Source of the DNA: Ochromonas danica
Taxonomy: Eukaryota; Sar; Chrysophyceae; Chromulinales; Chromulinaceae
Length of the DNA: 64,000 nucleotides
Reading direction: 5' to 3'
Assembly: GCA_015146655.1 (NCBI GenBank)
Contig: VKHL01000118.1
Coordinates: 25,559-89,558, forward strand
In this document: one piece after another, positions 25,228-37,618 of the stretch
How the letters are laid out: each line of letters begins with the position of its first letter
Numbering within the stretch: position 1 is the first letter of the stretch
Position numbers and translations under genes: made by a program
The notes under the pieces: model-generated
Database searches by the model: none
What the model was told of the DNA's origin: nothing
The model's input: the letters and a program-made list of their open reading frames with translations, nothing else

Positions 25228-25322
25228 TTCCACCATTGATTCCACCATTCCACCATTCCACCATTCCATCATTCCATCATTCCACCATTCCACCATTCCT
25301 TTCCACTGCTGTTCCACCATTC
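25228..25322 (+). repeat. ATTCCACC/ATTCCATC short tandem repeats in divergent promoter
   Basis: About ten imperfect copies of a 9-10-base unit (CCACCATT, CCATCATT variants) fill the gap between the genes starting at 25193 (-) and 25380 (+). Confidence 0.85.
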
Positions 25323-25379
25323 TTGTTTCATTCATTTTGTTGTTGTTGTTTGGCTTTCTTCATCCAATGAGTAAGCAAG

Positions 25380-26138
25380 ATGTTGTCTCTTACTCTTACC
25401 TTCTTTAGTGTATTCATGGTTTGGGTAATATCTCAAGCGTTAGCTCTGCCAAATAACAAGTCATCATCAGATCAAAAGAAGTCATCATGGCTCTTCTCAT
25501 TCATCAAACCTCTGCATCACAATCAACCAGATGACCATCATATAGTTACTATCCTTAACTCAAAGAGACGATCTCACTCTCAATCCTATTTGAACATGTA
25601 TGACTCTATCAAGCTATCCAGTACTCAAACGGCGGGTGAAGTACATCATCGACAATTGAAGCTGTTCTTGGCCACTATTGGTAGTGCTTGTGCTATCTTC
25701 GACCTTCTAGAGACTGTATTTGAACGTCTCCCTAGTATTCACAATATTCTAAAACCTATTTTAAGACCCAAATTAGGTGTCTTTCTTCTTTGTGTAATTC
25801 ACTTATTGGAAATACTATCAGATATAATCAGTCAATTAGAAAGTCGTCAGCATTATCTCCAGCGAAGAGATCTTGATGAGCAAGTCACTGAGATATTAAA
25901 GTTACAGTTTACTAAGGAAGAAGATGCTGCTATGGCTCATGATCGTGCTGCTATCGCACTCTTTGGTCAAGATGCTTCATTGAATTTTATCTATCCAGAT
26001 GAAGATTTGGATGAAAATGGTAAACCACCTGAACGATATTCTCATTATCGTGGTGTGAAATGGAGCAATCGGCATCATGCTTGGCTAGTGGATGGAGCTT
26101 ATCTGGGATATTCTAGTCCATCACCACCATTGCATTAG
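25380..26138 (+). CDS. secreted/membrane protein with AP2-like C-terminus
   Basis: A single-exon gene of 252 residues. Residues 1-22 form a signal sequence (LTLTFFSVFMVWVISQALA). There is a further hydrophobic segment in the middle (LGVFLLCVIHLLEIL). The last 35 residues read YRGVKWSNRHHAWLVDGAYLGYSS, which has the YRGV-x-W...W...YLGY spacing of an AP2/ERF fold but is short and lacks the rest of that domain. An AP2 domain behind a signal sequence would be unusual, so the match may be fortuitous. The function is unknown. Confidence 0.6.
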   Translation: MLSLTLTFFSVFMVWVISQALALPNNKSSSDQKKSSWLFSFIKPLHHNQPDDHHIVTILNSKRRSHSQSYLNMYDSIKLSSTQTAGEVHHRQLKLFLATIGSACAIFDLLETVFERLPSIHNILKPILRPKLGVFLLCVIHLLEILSDIISQLESRQHYLQRRDLDEQVTEILKLQFTKEEDAAMAHDRAAIALFGQDASLNFIYPDEDLDENGKPPERYSHYRGVKWSNRHHAWLVDGAYLGYSSPSPPLH

Positions 26139-26432
26139 GATTACTCTACAACAACAACAATCAATGATCTTTACGCACACAGCAGCATCTCTTATAAATT
26201 AAAGTATAGTTTTCATTTAGTCTATTGGTAGTTGTAGATTTCTAAGGTATTGTTATATTCACTTTACAGTTCATAGACTAGTTTGTATTTGTAAGAATAT
26301 ATGGAAGTTAACAGTGGAAAGAGATAAAATGAGTTTTAACTCGTAAATTTGAGGTTTGGCTTCTTCCTATCATTCTCACCTCCTGTCTCATCCAGTGGTT
26401 GAAAACCTCATCTAGACCGGGAGACAAAAAGA

Positions 26433-28596
26433 ATGACGACGACCAAGCCAACTGTTGCCAGTGGGCTGGAAAGTCTTCTGCTATGGAGCTCTCTTGTCAT
26501 GCTCTACTTGTATATACAGAAGAGTCATGAAGTGGATGAGAGGAAGAATGATCAACAACAGATCGAGCAGATTTCTTCTTCTCATCGTATCAGAACATCT
26601 TCTTCCAGTCAACGTCATGTACGAATTCTCTATGGTAGTACCACTGGTACATCTAAGAAATTAGCTACTACTTTAGAACATCATTTGAAGAAGAAGTGTC
26701 AGAATAATGTCGTGATTGATCTCATGGACATGAAAGACTATAATGATGATGAACTTGTGAAGGAAGATATTGTCTTATTTATCTTATCCACTTGGGAAGG
26801 AGGCAAACCACCACCTTCCTGTGCTATCTTACTCAATACCATAGATGATATTGCACATGATTTCCGATTCAATCTGGACCATTGGGGTCAATTGACCTAT
26901 GCCATCTTCGGATTGGGTACCTCTGTCTATGGTGACAACTATGGCAAAGCGGTGAGTGGGAATATATAATATGTCTTTTTTGCCATCCTTTTTCTTGACT
27001 ATTTGTGTGCTTATTAATGAATGGTTTCAGGCGAAAGACTTAGATGGTAACTTGGCTGAGAAAGGTGCTCAACGTTTACAGGAGTTAGCACTTGGTGATG
27101 ACTCCAAGAACCTTGACCAAGCCTTCTATCGTTGGAGCTCTGCTATTGTAAAGTATATTTCAGAGGAAAGCGCTGACTCTTCAACAGAGAAGACATCTCA
27201 CAAAGTGGTGAAAGGATTGTTAAAGAAAGGTGGTAACAAGAAACACCAACATAACGTCTCTGTGGACAAGGAGGTTGAAAATGCACCACTGGAAAAGGAA
27301 GAAGAAGATTTAATCAATGATTCTTTCGTTGAGATGGGTTGTGGTGATGGTGATACGATGGATTTGGAAGATCTTGCTAGACCCAATGATCGTCGAGAAA
27401 TGGTTACCAAACTTCAACGTCAAGCACTTATTAAAGAAGGATATCGTATTATTGGTAGTCATAGTGCTGTGAAGCTTTGTCGTTGGACAAAGAATCAATT
27501 ACGTGGTCGTGGAGGATGTTATAAACACTCTTTCTATGGCATTACCTCTTATCAATGCATGGAAGCCACACCTAGTCTAGCATGTGCCAATAAATGTGTG
27601 TTTTGTTGGAGACACCATAAGAATCCTGTGGGTACAGAATGGAGATGGAAAGAAGATGCACCTGATGCTATTGTGCAGCAAGCAATTGCTTATCATGTGG
27701 AGATGATTCATGGTATGAAAGGTGTGCCTGGTGTACAACCTGAGCGATTGTTAGAAGCTCATACAGTGCGTCATTGTGCTCTTTCTTTGGTTGGAGAACC
27801 CATCATGTATCCTAGAATTAACGAGATGCTTCGTGAGTTACATAATCGAGATATTTCATCGTTCATGGTCACTAATGCTCAATTCCCTGACCGTATCGAT
27901 CAGTTGGACCCTGTCACGCAACTATATGTTTCCATTGATGCAGCCACTAAAGATTCCTTACAAGCTATTGATAGACCTCTTTTCCGCGATTTCTGGGATC
28001 GTTATATGCAATCACTTCGCGCACTTAAGAAGAAGGCACAGCGTACTGTCTATCGAATGACTTTGGTGAAGAGTTGGAATATGGAGGAAATTGATAATTA
28101 CGCTGAACTAGTCGAAGTTGGTATGCCCGATTTCATTGAAATCAAGGCAGTGACTTATTGCGGTAAATCAGATGCTTCTACTCTCACCATGGAGAATGTG
28201 CCAAGACATCAAGAGGTCTGCCAATATGCAACCATCCTCTGCGAGCATTTGGCTGCTCGAGGCAATTGTAGTCAAGCAAACTATGCCATTGCTACTGAGC
28301 ACGAGCATTCTTGTTGCATCCTTATTGCTCGGCAGGATAAGTTCAAGGTGGATGGAGAATGGCAAACATGGATCAACTACGACAAGTTCCATGCTCTTAT
28401 GCGTGAATATTATGCAAGTAACGGATCGAAAACCTTCCGCAGTGAAGACTACACTGCTCCTACACCTTCTTGGGCTGTCTATCAAAGTAAGGAGAGGGGC
28501 TTCGATCCAGTTGATATCCGTTGGAGGAGGGGAGACAACAAGAACCCCGTAGATCCTGCCTTAGTGGCGGAAGAGAACGAGTCTGGATGTGGTTAG
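26433..28596 (+). CDS. TYW1: tRNA wybutosine-synthesising protein 1 (flavodoxin + radical SAM)
   Basis: Exon 1 is 26433-26951 and exon 2 is 27031-28596 (79-base GTGAGT...TTCAG intron), giving 694 residues. A membrane-like N-terminal segment (about 12-30) is followed by a flavodoxin domain (VRILYGSTTGTSKKLA binds FMN phosphate). A radical-SAM domain follows with CANKCVFCW (Cys358, Cys362, Cys365 for the 4Fe-4S cluster). TYW1 makes 4-demethylwyosine from N1-methylguanosine-37 of tRNA-Phe, using pyruvate and SAM. SLVGEPIMYP, YVSIDAATKD and RMTLVKSWN are typical of the family. The flavodoxin part is the eukaryotic arrangement; archaeal enzymes lack it. Confidence 0.96.
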
Positions 28597-28813
28597 CATG
28601 TTAGGTTAACAACACATCGATGCTTCCTATGTCGGATACCATGCCAGTTAACTGTGACACATGAGTCAACATTGCATTGGAATTAAATTGATTGATATAT
28701 ACTACATTGTCACGACTCGCTAATACCGCAAGCTTCTACATTTTCGCATTCATTTCAGAAATGAAGTTGTTTCCAAAAGATATAAAATAACCGACGAGTG
28801 GTTGCTGTCTTAA
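28597..28813. other. convergent 3' region
   Basis: A 217-base gap between TYW1 (+) and the FAM221-like gene (-), AT-rich, with no repeats or genes seen. Confidence 0.4.
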
Positions 28814-29689
28814 TTACCAATGATCGAGTCCATCACGTCGGACGGCAAAGTTTGTTCTGCTGGGATGGCTACTACTGCTGCTGTTGTTAATTTTGTTGTT
28901 TTGGATTTCATTTTGAAGTTGTAGCCGTTGAAAGTGTTCTCCCCAACGATGACCGCAGTTACATACCCATGGGCTATCAAAACCTTGACATCCTTTACAT
29001 TTCTTACAAGGATATGGTGGTTGATCTGGTGAATGATCGATATGTTTATGCTTGCATTGACATCGTAATATCCAGGATCCTTCCCCCACAATATAGAAGA
29101 AGTGATTGCAAGAGCAAGATTTGACTTGACAAGGCAGCTGACCTTTACCTTTGCCTTGACTAGTAGCACTGTTAAGATGCTCTTTCCTACGATGACCACA
29201 TAAACATCTGCTTTCACGTGTGATGACAAGGCATTCATTGTTGCATGCATGACACAACCATTGCACGTTGTTGTGTGAGCCACTCCCTGTCCCACTACCA
29301 ATGGGTTGACAAAGAGGTGTGGGAGGGTTTTCAATGACTTCAATTTCTTCTTCAATATCTGAATCGTGACCTCTGGAAGAGGAACGTTGAGACAGAGCGA
29401 CAGGTTCAACTACTTCTGTTAGAGTAGTGGAAGAGTTTGAAGTCTTGATGGCCTTCATAAGAGGTTTCATGGGAGAGGCCATGACAGGTTGAACATGATC
29501 TTCAACTTCTTCACCTCCTTCTATTGTGATCCCCAGGATGTCATCACATGGTACCAGACTATCTGTCTCTACAACGACTACTTTTCGATCAGATGATAGA
29601 TTGGATGATCCTCCACGTTGTTGAATTAGAGGAGGACGAGAAGATTGAATACGATTTTTCAATAGCCTTAACTTGCCAGAATCACTCAT
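28814..29689 (-). CDS. FAM221-like cysteine/histidine-rich protein
   Basis: A single-exon gene of 291 residues with ATG at 29689. The first 140 residues are acidic and Ser/Thr-rich. The C-terminal half is rich in Cys and His pairs: CHACNNEC, RCLCGHRRKEH, CSCNHFFYIV, LRCQCKHKHIDH, CKKCKGC and CNCGHRWGEH. The repeated C-x-C-x-H-xxx-H spacing fits the FAM221A/B family, suggesting zinc binding. The biochemical role of that family is not established. No signal or membrane segment is present. Confidence 0.65.
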   Translation of the reverse strand: MSDSGKLRLLKNRIQSSRPPLIQQRGGSSNLSSDRKVVVVETDSLVPCDDILGITIEGGEEVEDHVQPVMASPMKPLMKAIKTSNSSTTLTEVVEPVALSQRSSSRGHDSDIEEEIEVIENPPTPLCQPIGSGTGSGSHNNVQWLCHACNNECLVITRESRCLCGHRRKEHLNSATSQGKGKGQLPCQVKSCSCNHFFYIVGEGSWILRCQCKHKHIDHSPDQPPYPCKKCKGCQGFDSPWVCNCGHRWGEHFQRLQLQNEIQNNKINNSSSSSHPSRTNFAVRRDGLDHW

Positions 29690-30000
29690 CTTTGAGAGGT
29701 AGACGTGATGTCAATCAATATGCCAAAACATCAAAACACGTGGGAAACCAAAAACACACACTGGTCTATAAACGCGTAACGGACAATGAAAACATCTTTT
29801 CCTCCCCCCAGAGCATTTCCTTAAGAGATGAAAGGAATTCCTTAATTGTCCCCAGCGCATCTCATTCTCATCATGTCATAATCAGATAGATGATGAGATT
29901 GGACAAATAGACAGCAGTATTAATTTTAGCTAAAGATTTCTTTGTTCTATTTTTGATTTGATCAGATTGAGATTGTTCATCTATCAATATCATTAGGAAA
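29690..30000. promoter_or_regulatory. divergent promoter region
   Basis: A 311-base gap between the FAM221-like gene (-) and the IQ-motif gene (+). No repeat or known motif was recognised. Confidence 0.3.
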
Positions 30001-33000
30001 ATGATTCCTTTATCTCTTCGATATCCCACTACTATCACAACAGTCAGTAAAATCAACACCACCTCTGCCACTGCCTCTGTCACTGTCACACCCACTGCCC
30101 CCACTACCACTACCACTACCACTGCCACTGGGACTACTGCACACAATCTCCAACCCGTCCCTCCTCCTCCAGGGTCATCTTCTCTCTATGGTGGACATCA
30201 TCCTCATCATCGTAGACAACAATTTAGTCATCGAATTCTTATTCATGGTGGACCACCTAGAGATACTTCTATACAAGCTGCTACACGTGCAAAACAAATT
30301 GAATCTCAACGATTTGAAAAGAATTTCCATTCTCTTGATGATCTTATGAAGAAATGGGATGGAATCGTTGAAGAAATAGTTCATCAACATGTTGATGTCA
30401 TTGAATCAGACCATCTCATCTTACATTCTTTCCTTACTCAATATCATGCAGCACATCAAATACAACGTGCTTTCCGTGCTTCTCTTGCACGATGGAAATT
30501 AAAAGGATTAAGAAATACACGTTTTATTATTGATTGGATTTCATTTCATATATATTATAAAAAACGAAAATTAGCAGCAAGATGTATAATACGTATTATT
30601 CATCGTTATTTCACAAAGGGAGTATTTCAAAAAGTTTTCAAAATGAATCAAGCAGCAAAAAGAATACAATCTTTCTATAAAGGAAAAAGAAGGAAATATA
30701 TATTATTTCATCGATTAAAAGTTGTACAAGTAATGAAAATAGCATTATCACATATTTTCTTATTTGGAAGATCAAGAGCTGCTAAGAGATTGTTAATACA
30801 ACGTGAAGCAGAAGCAATTCAATCCAATCAGACAGATAGTTTTCGTAAATTATTAAGTCGTGTGATTCGTAGACGAAGAAGAAGATAGTAAGTGATGTGT
30901 GTGTACGTGTGTACGTGTACGTGTATGTGTGTGTACGTGCATGTGTGTGTATTTTTTGGATGCTAATAATAATGTTTTGTTATATTAGTTTGCGTAGTCC
31001 TCATGGCAAGCTTCTCTTTTATATCTTATCACAATTCTATGGAGAGGATGGACCTATTCCATGCAATCCTATTATAGAATATGTTCGTCGCAAAATGATC
31101 AATAGTCCATCACAAGCCTCCGCATCTATGGCAGCTAATAAGACTTCTTCATATATACGTAAATCAATGCGTTCAACGAGTGGAAGTCGTTCTTCCTTTC
31201 GTTCTTCACGTAGTCAACCCTCTCCGGACAGGTAATAGTACTAGTTCATGTTTTATATTCTACCTCATATTAGATGGAATGACTGACTTGTTGATGATTG
31301 TTGATTGTTATAGTCCAACTAGTCCAGCTTGTGGTATTCAACATTTCCCTTCCATATTACAAGGTGTTAATCGTATTCGTTCTGTTTATGATGCTTTCAC
31401 CTTTATTCAAGATATGATATCAGCTGCTAAACAACATCCAGAGTTTTTAGAGGATAATTCTCCTCCTAGTCCAACACTCTATCTTGCTCCAACAGTAACA
31501 ACAGGGAAGAGTTCTCCTAGACGTGGAAGAGGTATGCTAGGGTCTGTGCAGGGCACTTCTCCTTCTTCAATTGCAAACTCTTCTGGTGATACACAAAGTC
31601 TTTCAGCTGCAGCAGCTGCTGCTGTCGCTGCTGTGAATGGTTCTAGTATAGTGAAGGAAGGATCATCTCGACGGTTGATTCAACCAATAGCACGTGGTTC
31701 ATCGAATATACGCAAGAGTACTTCTTCCTCCTTTTCATCTCCTGCAGCTGCAGCAGCAGCACAACCATCACCAACAATAACAACAGCAAATGGACATACA
31801 GTTCCTTCAGCACCAAGTAATGGAACTCCGTCATCATCTTCACAAAGAAGACGAGCAGGAAGTGTATATAATATACCCAATCCTTTGACAACGTTATCAT
31901 CATCATCACAATCTGATTTAGAGATGAAAGAGAATAATGAAAGAAGAATTGCAGGTGTTCTTTCTTCTTCTTCTCGTTCACTCAGTGGTAGTAGCAATGA
32001 TCTAACTGATCTTCATGCTATATCATCATCTTTAATAGTCACGATTGAAAAGAAAACACCTGGAACAATGGCAATTAATGAAGGAAATGAAAATGATTTG
32101 GAGTCAACCACTTCTACGACAGTATCAAGAGAAACTGAACCATTAAAACCTCGACATGCTAACAATCCACCTTCACGTAGATCATCTATTATATCATTAC
32201 AGCGACCAACAGTTATTCCAGTTAAACCACATCCAATTACAAAAGATATGACGCCAATCACAACGGTAAAACCACGCAGAGCTACGGTTGCTCAAGTGGG
32301 AGAAGTACGCAAACCTTCTGTTGTGGATTCTTCTGAACGTTTACAGCGTCTAGAGAGATTCAAGCATCTCGTCCCTCATGCGATTCAACCTGAGAATGTA
32401 TCACATGCTCCCATTGATCAACCTGTTGATCCTCCTTTGCCAGACCTTAACCATGAGGTTTCAATAACAACACAACCAATCGTCATTACATCAGAGGTAG
32501 TAGTACAAGACCCTCCTAAAGATGTTATCTCAATAGAATCGACTGTGCTAACTTCTGATGAAGCTGTGGTATCGGAACAAACCTCAGTCTCACCACCGCT
32601 ACCAGTGGTAGCAGCAACAGAAGCTCCTGACCAAATGTTGAATTCTGACATGGAAAGGAAAACAACAAATCAAATCCCATCCATGACAACAGAGAAGATG
32701 ACTATGATAGAACATATTAAAGCTACTGACGATGTTGATGAGGAGATAAAAGAAGAAGATGATGACGACGATGATGATGACGATAGTTACTTTGATGATT
32801 TCCCAGATACTGTAGAAGTCTCTCCTCCTCCAGCAACATTGTTGTCTCTCACCATCCCCTTGGAAGACTCTCCGTCTAGAAGAACGACGATAGATTACAT
32901 CAGCAGCGCAGAAAAGGATGCCTCCTTATATGGAGGAAGTTATGCCAGTACTTTAAACTTTAGTGAGAGTGGTGATCAAACATCCACTCCTTTCAAAGAT

Positions 33001-33270
33001 CTCATGCCGTCATTGGAGACGTCGTCTTTCTTCGCCTTGTCCTCCACCCTGCCAAGTCAGACAACCACTTCGATGATTGCATCTGATAATGATGGACGAA
33101 ACTGTCAACTTGATTCAGTATTGAACACGAAGACTGTGATGGGATCTGATGTTAAACATCATATTAACAATGGTGACGATGACGATGGTGATGATGATGA
33201 TGATGATGATGATGGTATGGACTGGGATCTTCCTGATGATGTAATCCATGCAGTTCTTGCTAATCGATGA
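30001..33270 (+). CDS. large IQ-motif protein with disordered tail
   Basis: Three exons: 30001-30887, 30989-31231 and 31314-33270, giving 1,028 residues. After a Thr/Ala-rich start there is a basic helical region with IQ-type sites (AAHQIQRAFRASLARWKL, AAKRIQSFYKGKRRKYI), which usually bind calmodulin or light chains. Residues from about 320 on are low-complexity, Ser/Thr/Pro-rich, with Asp runs (32755-32785 and 33175-33215). No motor or kinase domain is seen. The first intron is GTGTACGT-rich. Calmodulin, encoded at 2111-2726, is a possible partner (inference). Confidence 0.8.
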
Positions 33271-33579
33271 TTTCATTTCATTTCATCTGTCTACTATAGT
33301 GATGGTTGCCTTGTATAAAGAATGTGTATAGCATTGATATATATCTACTGTATGTTAATAACAATAACATTGATGTGAGTGATTGTCAAGTGGTGGTTTC
33401 AAGAAGCGACAATTTCTTCTTTTATCTCCCAAATATCGACTTTCTCTCCTCCTGTGAGGATAACCACCCGCTGGAAAGTGCTTGTTTTTGATGATGACAG
33501 AGACAACAAAACAAACAGTGACAAATCAAGCCAACTAACCAACTAACTGACTAACAAGCAGACAGTGAAACAAAAGGAA

Positions 33580-33943
33580 ATGGCCAGAGGCAAGAAAACC
33601 CGTGAACCACCAGCACTAGCACCAACTGCACCCGTGCCTGAGACAGATTATTCTTCTGAAAGCTATTGGAACCAACGCTATGAAGCCAATAATATCGATC
33701 ATGAATGGTATTATTCCTTTGACATCCTTGAGCCTTTGCTTAAGATGATGTTATCCAATCAACCTGATTTAAGTCTTGCGAAAGCACTTGAAATAGGTTG
33801 TGGTGATCGTCCTTTAGTAAGTCATTTCCATCAATTAGGATTAAAAGAAGATAATATCTATGGTATCGACTTTTCGCAAGTAGTCATCGATCATTTGCAA
33901 TCCCAACAGTCACAGTCACTACAGTCGTCTGCCTCTACTTCTT

Positions 33944-33978
<35 letters not shown>

Positions 33979-34610
33979 TCCTCTGCTAAAGTACACTATC
34001 TCAAAGCAGATGCACGACGTATGTCACAATTCTCAAATGATAACTTTGACCTCTTAGTGGATAAAGGAACAATTGACTCCATGTTAAGCTCTACTAATAG
34101 TAAAGAAGGAGTCAAGAATGCATTCAAAGTAGTAAAGGAGATGGTTCGTTTACTCTCCCCTACTGGCAGCTTCATGCTTATTAGTCATATTGAAGTGGAT
34201 AGTGATGAGTTTGAAGTGCTCATGGATGACATTCTTTGCCCTGCATTACAGAGTAAGACCAATTCTCACTGGTCAATCAAGGCTCATATTATCCAACAAC
34301 CTGATGCTTCTGAAGGTTGGTCTCTGCTGAAAATCGATCATAATCTAGAAGTAACTGTTTTGACTTTGACATTGTGTAATAATACATCATAATAGAGGAA
34401 GAAAACAAGAGGAAGAAGAGAAAGAAGGAAGTGGAAGTGAGGAGCTACGGGTCGATCTACATTGTCACGAGTCTACCTAGACGACAAACAAGACATTCGC
34501 AGACAACTCCTGCCTCAGTGCACTTCGAGGTCCTCGAATACACCGACAGTGATGATGAGGAAGAAGGAGAGGGAGAAGAATCGTTTTTCTGTCAGCCATG
34601 TGGCCCATGA
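33580..34610 (+). CDS. METTL13/EFM-like SAM methyltransferase
   Basis: The ATG is at 33580. Exon 1 is 33580-34350 and the proposed exon 2 is 34398-34610 (47-base intron), giving 327 residues. The start SSESYWNQRYEANNIDHEWYY, the SAM motif ALEIGCGDRP, GIDFSQVVIDHLQ and the acidic DLLVDKGTIDSM match the METTL13/EEF1A-lysine methyltransferase group, which methylates translation factors. A Thr run from ACT repeats (33940-33975) interrupts the fold at a loop. Exon 2 is needed to keep a coding frame that runs to TGA at 34610 and gives VRSYGSIYIVT, but the acceptor (GAG) is unusual. Without it the protein stops at 34392. Confidence 0.78.
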
Positions 34611-35077
34611 GTGAGTGAGTGAGTTTTGCAACAGAAGCTGTAGGGAGGTATTAAAATAGTCTATGTTAGTATTAAAACAACTCCAGCAAGATTCAAGACT
34701 TTATGCTACTAATCCAGTCCAGCTTGCGAAATTTTCAGACCTTTCATTACGCAATCTTCGAGGTGTAGCAGACAAGTCAAACAAATTTACTCTTTCGATC
34801 CATAACCAAACAAGGCTGGAGTCATCATGACATCTAACTGAGCCACGTATTCAAAGCACCACAGTAAGGGCACAACACAACACCACATCATTCGAGTTAA
34901 CTTGCTTCCTCAGTAAGAAACTGAGGTCTTTCATGAAAAGACCAAATATGAAAACAGTCCCAAACTTGTCGTGCAGCAGCATTCAAACAAGTCCGGAACA
35001 ATACGAAAAGACAAACAGTCGACACTTTTGGCAATATGAATAGCGCAGAAAGGTTCGTTATGTACAGAAGTAGGTAA
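34611..35077. other. convergent intergenic region
   Basis: A 467-base gap between the methyltransferase gene (+) and the TAZ/ZZ gene (-). No supported gene, repeat or RNA was seen. Confidence 0.4.
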
Positions 35078-35863
35078 TCAAGTGCTTGGAGTATCAATTT
35101 GAAAAGCACGGACAGGATGCTCATGAGGCTCTCCACCATCTTCACAGTGATAACACGCAGAGCAAAAGTTCAATTGGCAAGGGACACAATGATAGCGATA
35201 TCCTTGAGTAATCCCTTTGCAGCATTTCCCACAAAGTAAGATGGGAGATCGCATTGAAACCTCCGAATCAGTCACGGAATTCAATGCGGTTGATAAGGAG
35301 TCACTAGAATCCCTGCGGAAATGCTTCGCACAAGGTTGCTCAGAGAGATCAGTCTCGCGTTCGCGAGTCATAAATCCTTCTCTGGGACTGCCCAAGGGAC
35401 TCTCATCGACTTCATATCGGTCCACCGTGCGTCGTAACGGCATACGAACGATATTACGTGTACGATTGTAAGAGCGTGTGATGGAGTCTTTTAAAGGCTT
35501 GCAAATCATACACATGTCATCAACGCATTTATAATAATGCGCAAGCAGGAATCTCGTGGAGATACACGAGGTGTAGGAGCAATTTTGTTCATTGCAATGA
35601 TTTACATGAAGCCAAAGAGCTCGCATCGATTGGCAATAAGGAGTTATCCGACATCTACCGAATTTACCCCCTTCACATTTCGAAGCATGATTCAAAAGAA
35701 CAAGACGTTGTTGAAATTCTTGTATCGCATTTTCACGATTTTGTGCCGGCTGTGAAGGAATAGACTGCATTTGCTCGGATTGTTGAGAATAGAGAGTTGG
35801 CTGAGGCTCTTCTTTATTTTCTTCATGGTGCGCAACGGAATGAATAGGAAATGATGGAATCAT
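35078..35863 (-). CDS. TAZ + ZZ-type zinc-finger protein
   Basis: A single-exon gene of 261 residues with ATG at 35863. Residues 46-121 match a CBP/p300-type TAZ domain with three HCCC-like sets: His59/Cys63/Cys71/Cys77, His86/Cys90/Cys95/Cys100 and His109/Cys113/Cys118/Cys121. The C-terminal 50 residues are a ZZ-like finger (CGKCCKG, YHCVPCQLNFCSACYHC, HEHPV). No acetyltransferase or bromodomain is present, so this is not a full CBP homologue. It may be a transcription adaptor or a stand-alone TAZ protein. Confidence 0.85.
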   Translation of the reverse strand: MIPSFPIHSVAHHEENKEEPQPTLYSQQSEQMQSIPSQPAQNRENAIQEFQQRLVLLNHASKCEGGKFGRCRITPYCQSMRALWLHVNHCNEQNCSYTSCISTRFLLAHYYKCVDDMCMICKPLKDSITRSYNRTRNIVRMPLRRTVDRYEVDESPLGSPREGFMTRERETDLSEQPCAKHFRRDSSDSLSTALNSVTDSEVSMRSPILLCGKCCKGITQGYRYHCVPCQLNFCSACYHCEDGGEPHEHPVRAFQIDTPST

Positions 35864-37618
35864 GTTAGGAATTCTTGATGAAGATTGACAGAGGATATTA
35901 GGAATTCAATCAGAATAGGAAATAGTCCACAAAGGTAACAGATCTGATTTTTGACAAGGTCAATGAATTGATCAAATGATAGTGTTGATCAAAGATAAAG
36001 TAAAAGGGAGGGAGGGTGTAGTGATTGATGCAACTACAGGAAGGTGGTGAGCGATGAGATGACAGCAGCTTTTGTCTTGATTGACTGCTGACAGTCACAG
36101 TCACAGACACTTGCTTGTTGATCATCTCACAGTCACAGTCACTGTGACAGTCTCTCTCATACAGCAGCAGAAGAGGGCGGACACTCACCAACCACGCAGT
36201 CTCACTGTCCTGGGGGTCCAAGGGGGGCGACACTTCAACCTTCCCCTTCCGTCCTGCAACTTCCGTTCGAACCTGGGACACTGTTCCGAATTTATTCCAT
36301 GGAATCCATACACGTTGATAACTGACTGGCCAACAGAAGTTGTTCCGAATTCATTCCATGGAATCAATGCATGGAATGACTGGAATAGCTAACCACCCAA
36401 CAGGAAGGAATGGTGATTGTAATCTTATCTAAGCACTTGCTGCTTTATAAGCAAAGTATAGGGATGCTTAACTTTTTGCTGATAAAAACTATCATAATTC
36501 CCAAATAGAAGCTCACACTACTTGGGGATCGAGGTAGTAGTTGCATCAACATATATTTTACATTTATAAACTAATGTCTGTCAGCGGAAGAAATCTCTCC
36601 AGAAATAGTCGATAAAGAGGATTGGTAGTCAAGCATCTTTTCCAAACCTTTCCTGGGAATATATACATACTGCCATGTTGCAGTCGCGATTACTGTCATT
36701 GTCATTACCGATTCTCCTTTGCAAGCATGTTCTCCTGAGACTGTGAGAAGCTCCCATCCAGTTCAAGGAGGGTTAAAGAACCCAGATTTAAACACTTTGA
36801 CAAGTAATATGGCGTTGCTCATCAGAAAGGAACACCTCTTTCATCTGCCCTCCCTCACCAAACCTTCATCATTCCTGGTCCATGAAGTGCTGAGGAGGTG
36901 GTCCGTGAAGAGACCTCAATAGAGGACAGCTCATCAGGAGTGGTGGCAAACAAAACGAGTCAACATTCTCTATTCCAATTCCATCTGTGAAGGCTTTCAT
37001 GAAAATGACAGCGAATGAGAGGAAAAGGATGTCAGCAGAGGTTGTGCTGAGACTCGGAGGTGGACAGCAATTGTCCAACTTCAACCATATGAGATAAAAA
37101 TCCATATTATCGACTTTTATCATCTTTCTCTCCGACTTCGATTCTGACGAAGTTTATTTGCATTCTGCTGTCATTCTGTAGACTATGTTTTGTTCTATTA
37201 GAAACAGAGTTAGACAGAGTTTGAGGTGATCAAGTTGAACTTTTCCGTTCGTTCACATTAGTCTTTTGATAAAAAGACTATTTAAATCCTGTACGATAGT
37301 TTATTATGATTCTTGCCCCAGCACTGGTTATTTCATCAAATCTTGATGAAGCATGTGTAGACTTTCGAATTGTCAAGAGTGGGAGTAAGATACTACTACC
37401 AAAAGTTTCGTGAATATGTTCGGTTATGTTAACTGCCTCTATAGTATGATCCGAACTTCTTAGGCACTTTAGCCATTACGATAAGATTCAACAAAAGCAA
37501 TTGTGAGAGTTATCCTGTACTCTGCTTATCCACAATTGTGAATCTGACGAGCAGGGATCATAGCAAGAATCAAGAAAACTCCCACACAACTATTCAAGAC
37601 TGTGAATCTTGAGCACGA
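35864..37618. other. long intergenic region with palindromes
   Basis: A 1.75-kb gap. It contains ACAGTC/TCACAG direct and inverted repeats (36080-36150), two copies of a block beginning GTTCCGAATT with the palindrome ATTCCATGGAAT (36294-36305 and 36353-36364), and no open frame with protein-like composition. A tRNA-like T-loop around 36264-36273 does not fold. Confidence 0.4.

Noticed and set aside
36256-36300. GTTCGAAC that resembles a tRNA T-loop
   Set aside because: The flanking bases cannot form the T stem or an acceptor stem.
36719-37123. Short open frames in the long intergenic region
   Set aside because: They have no homology, no splice context and low protein character.
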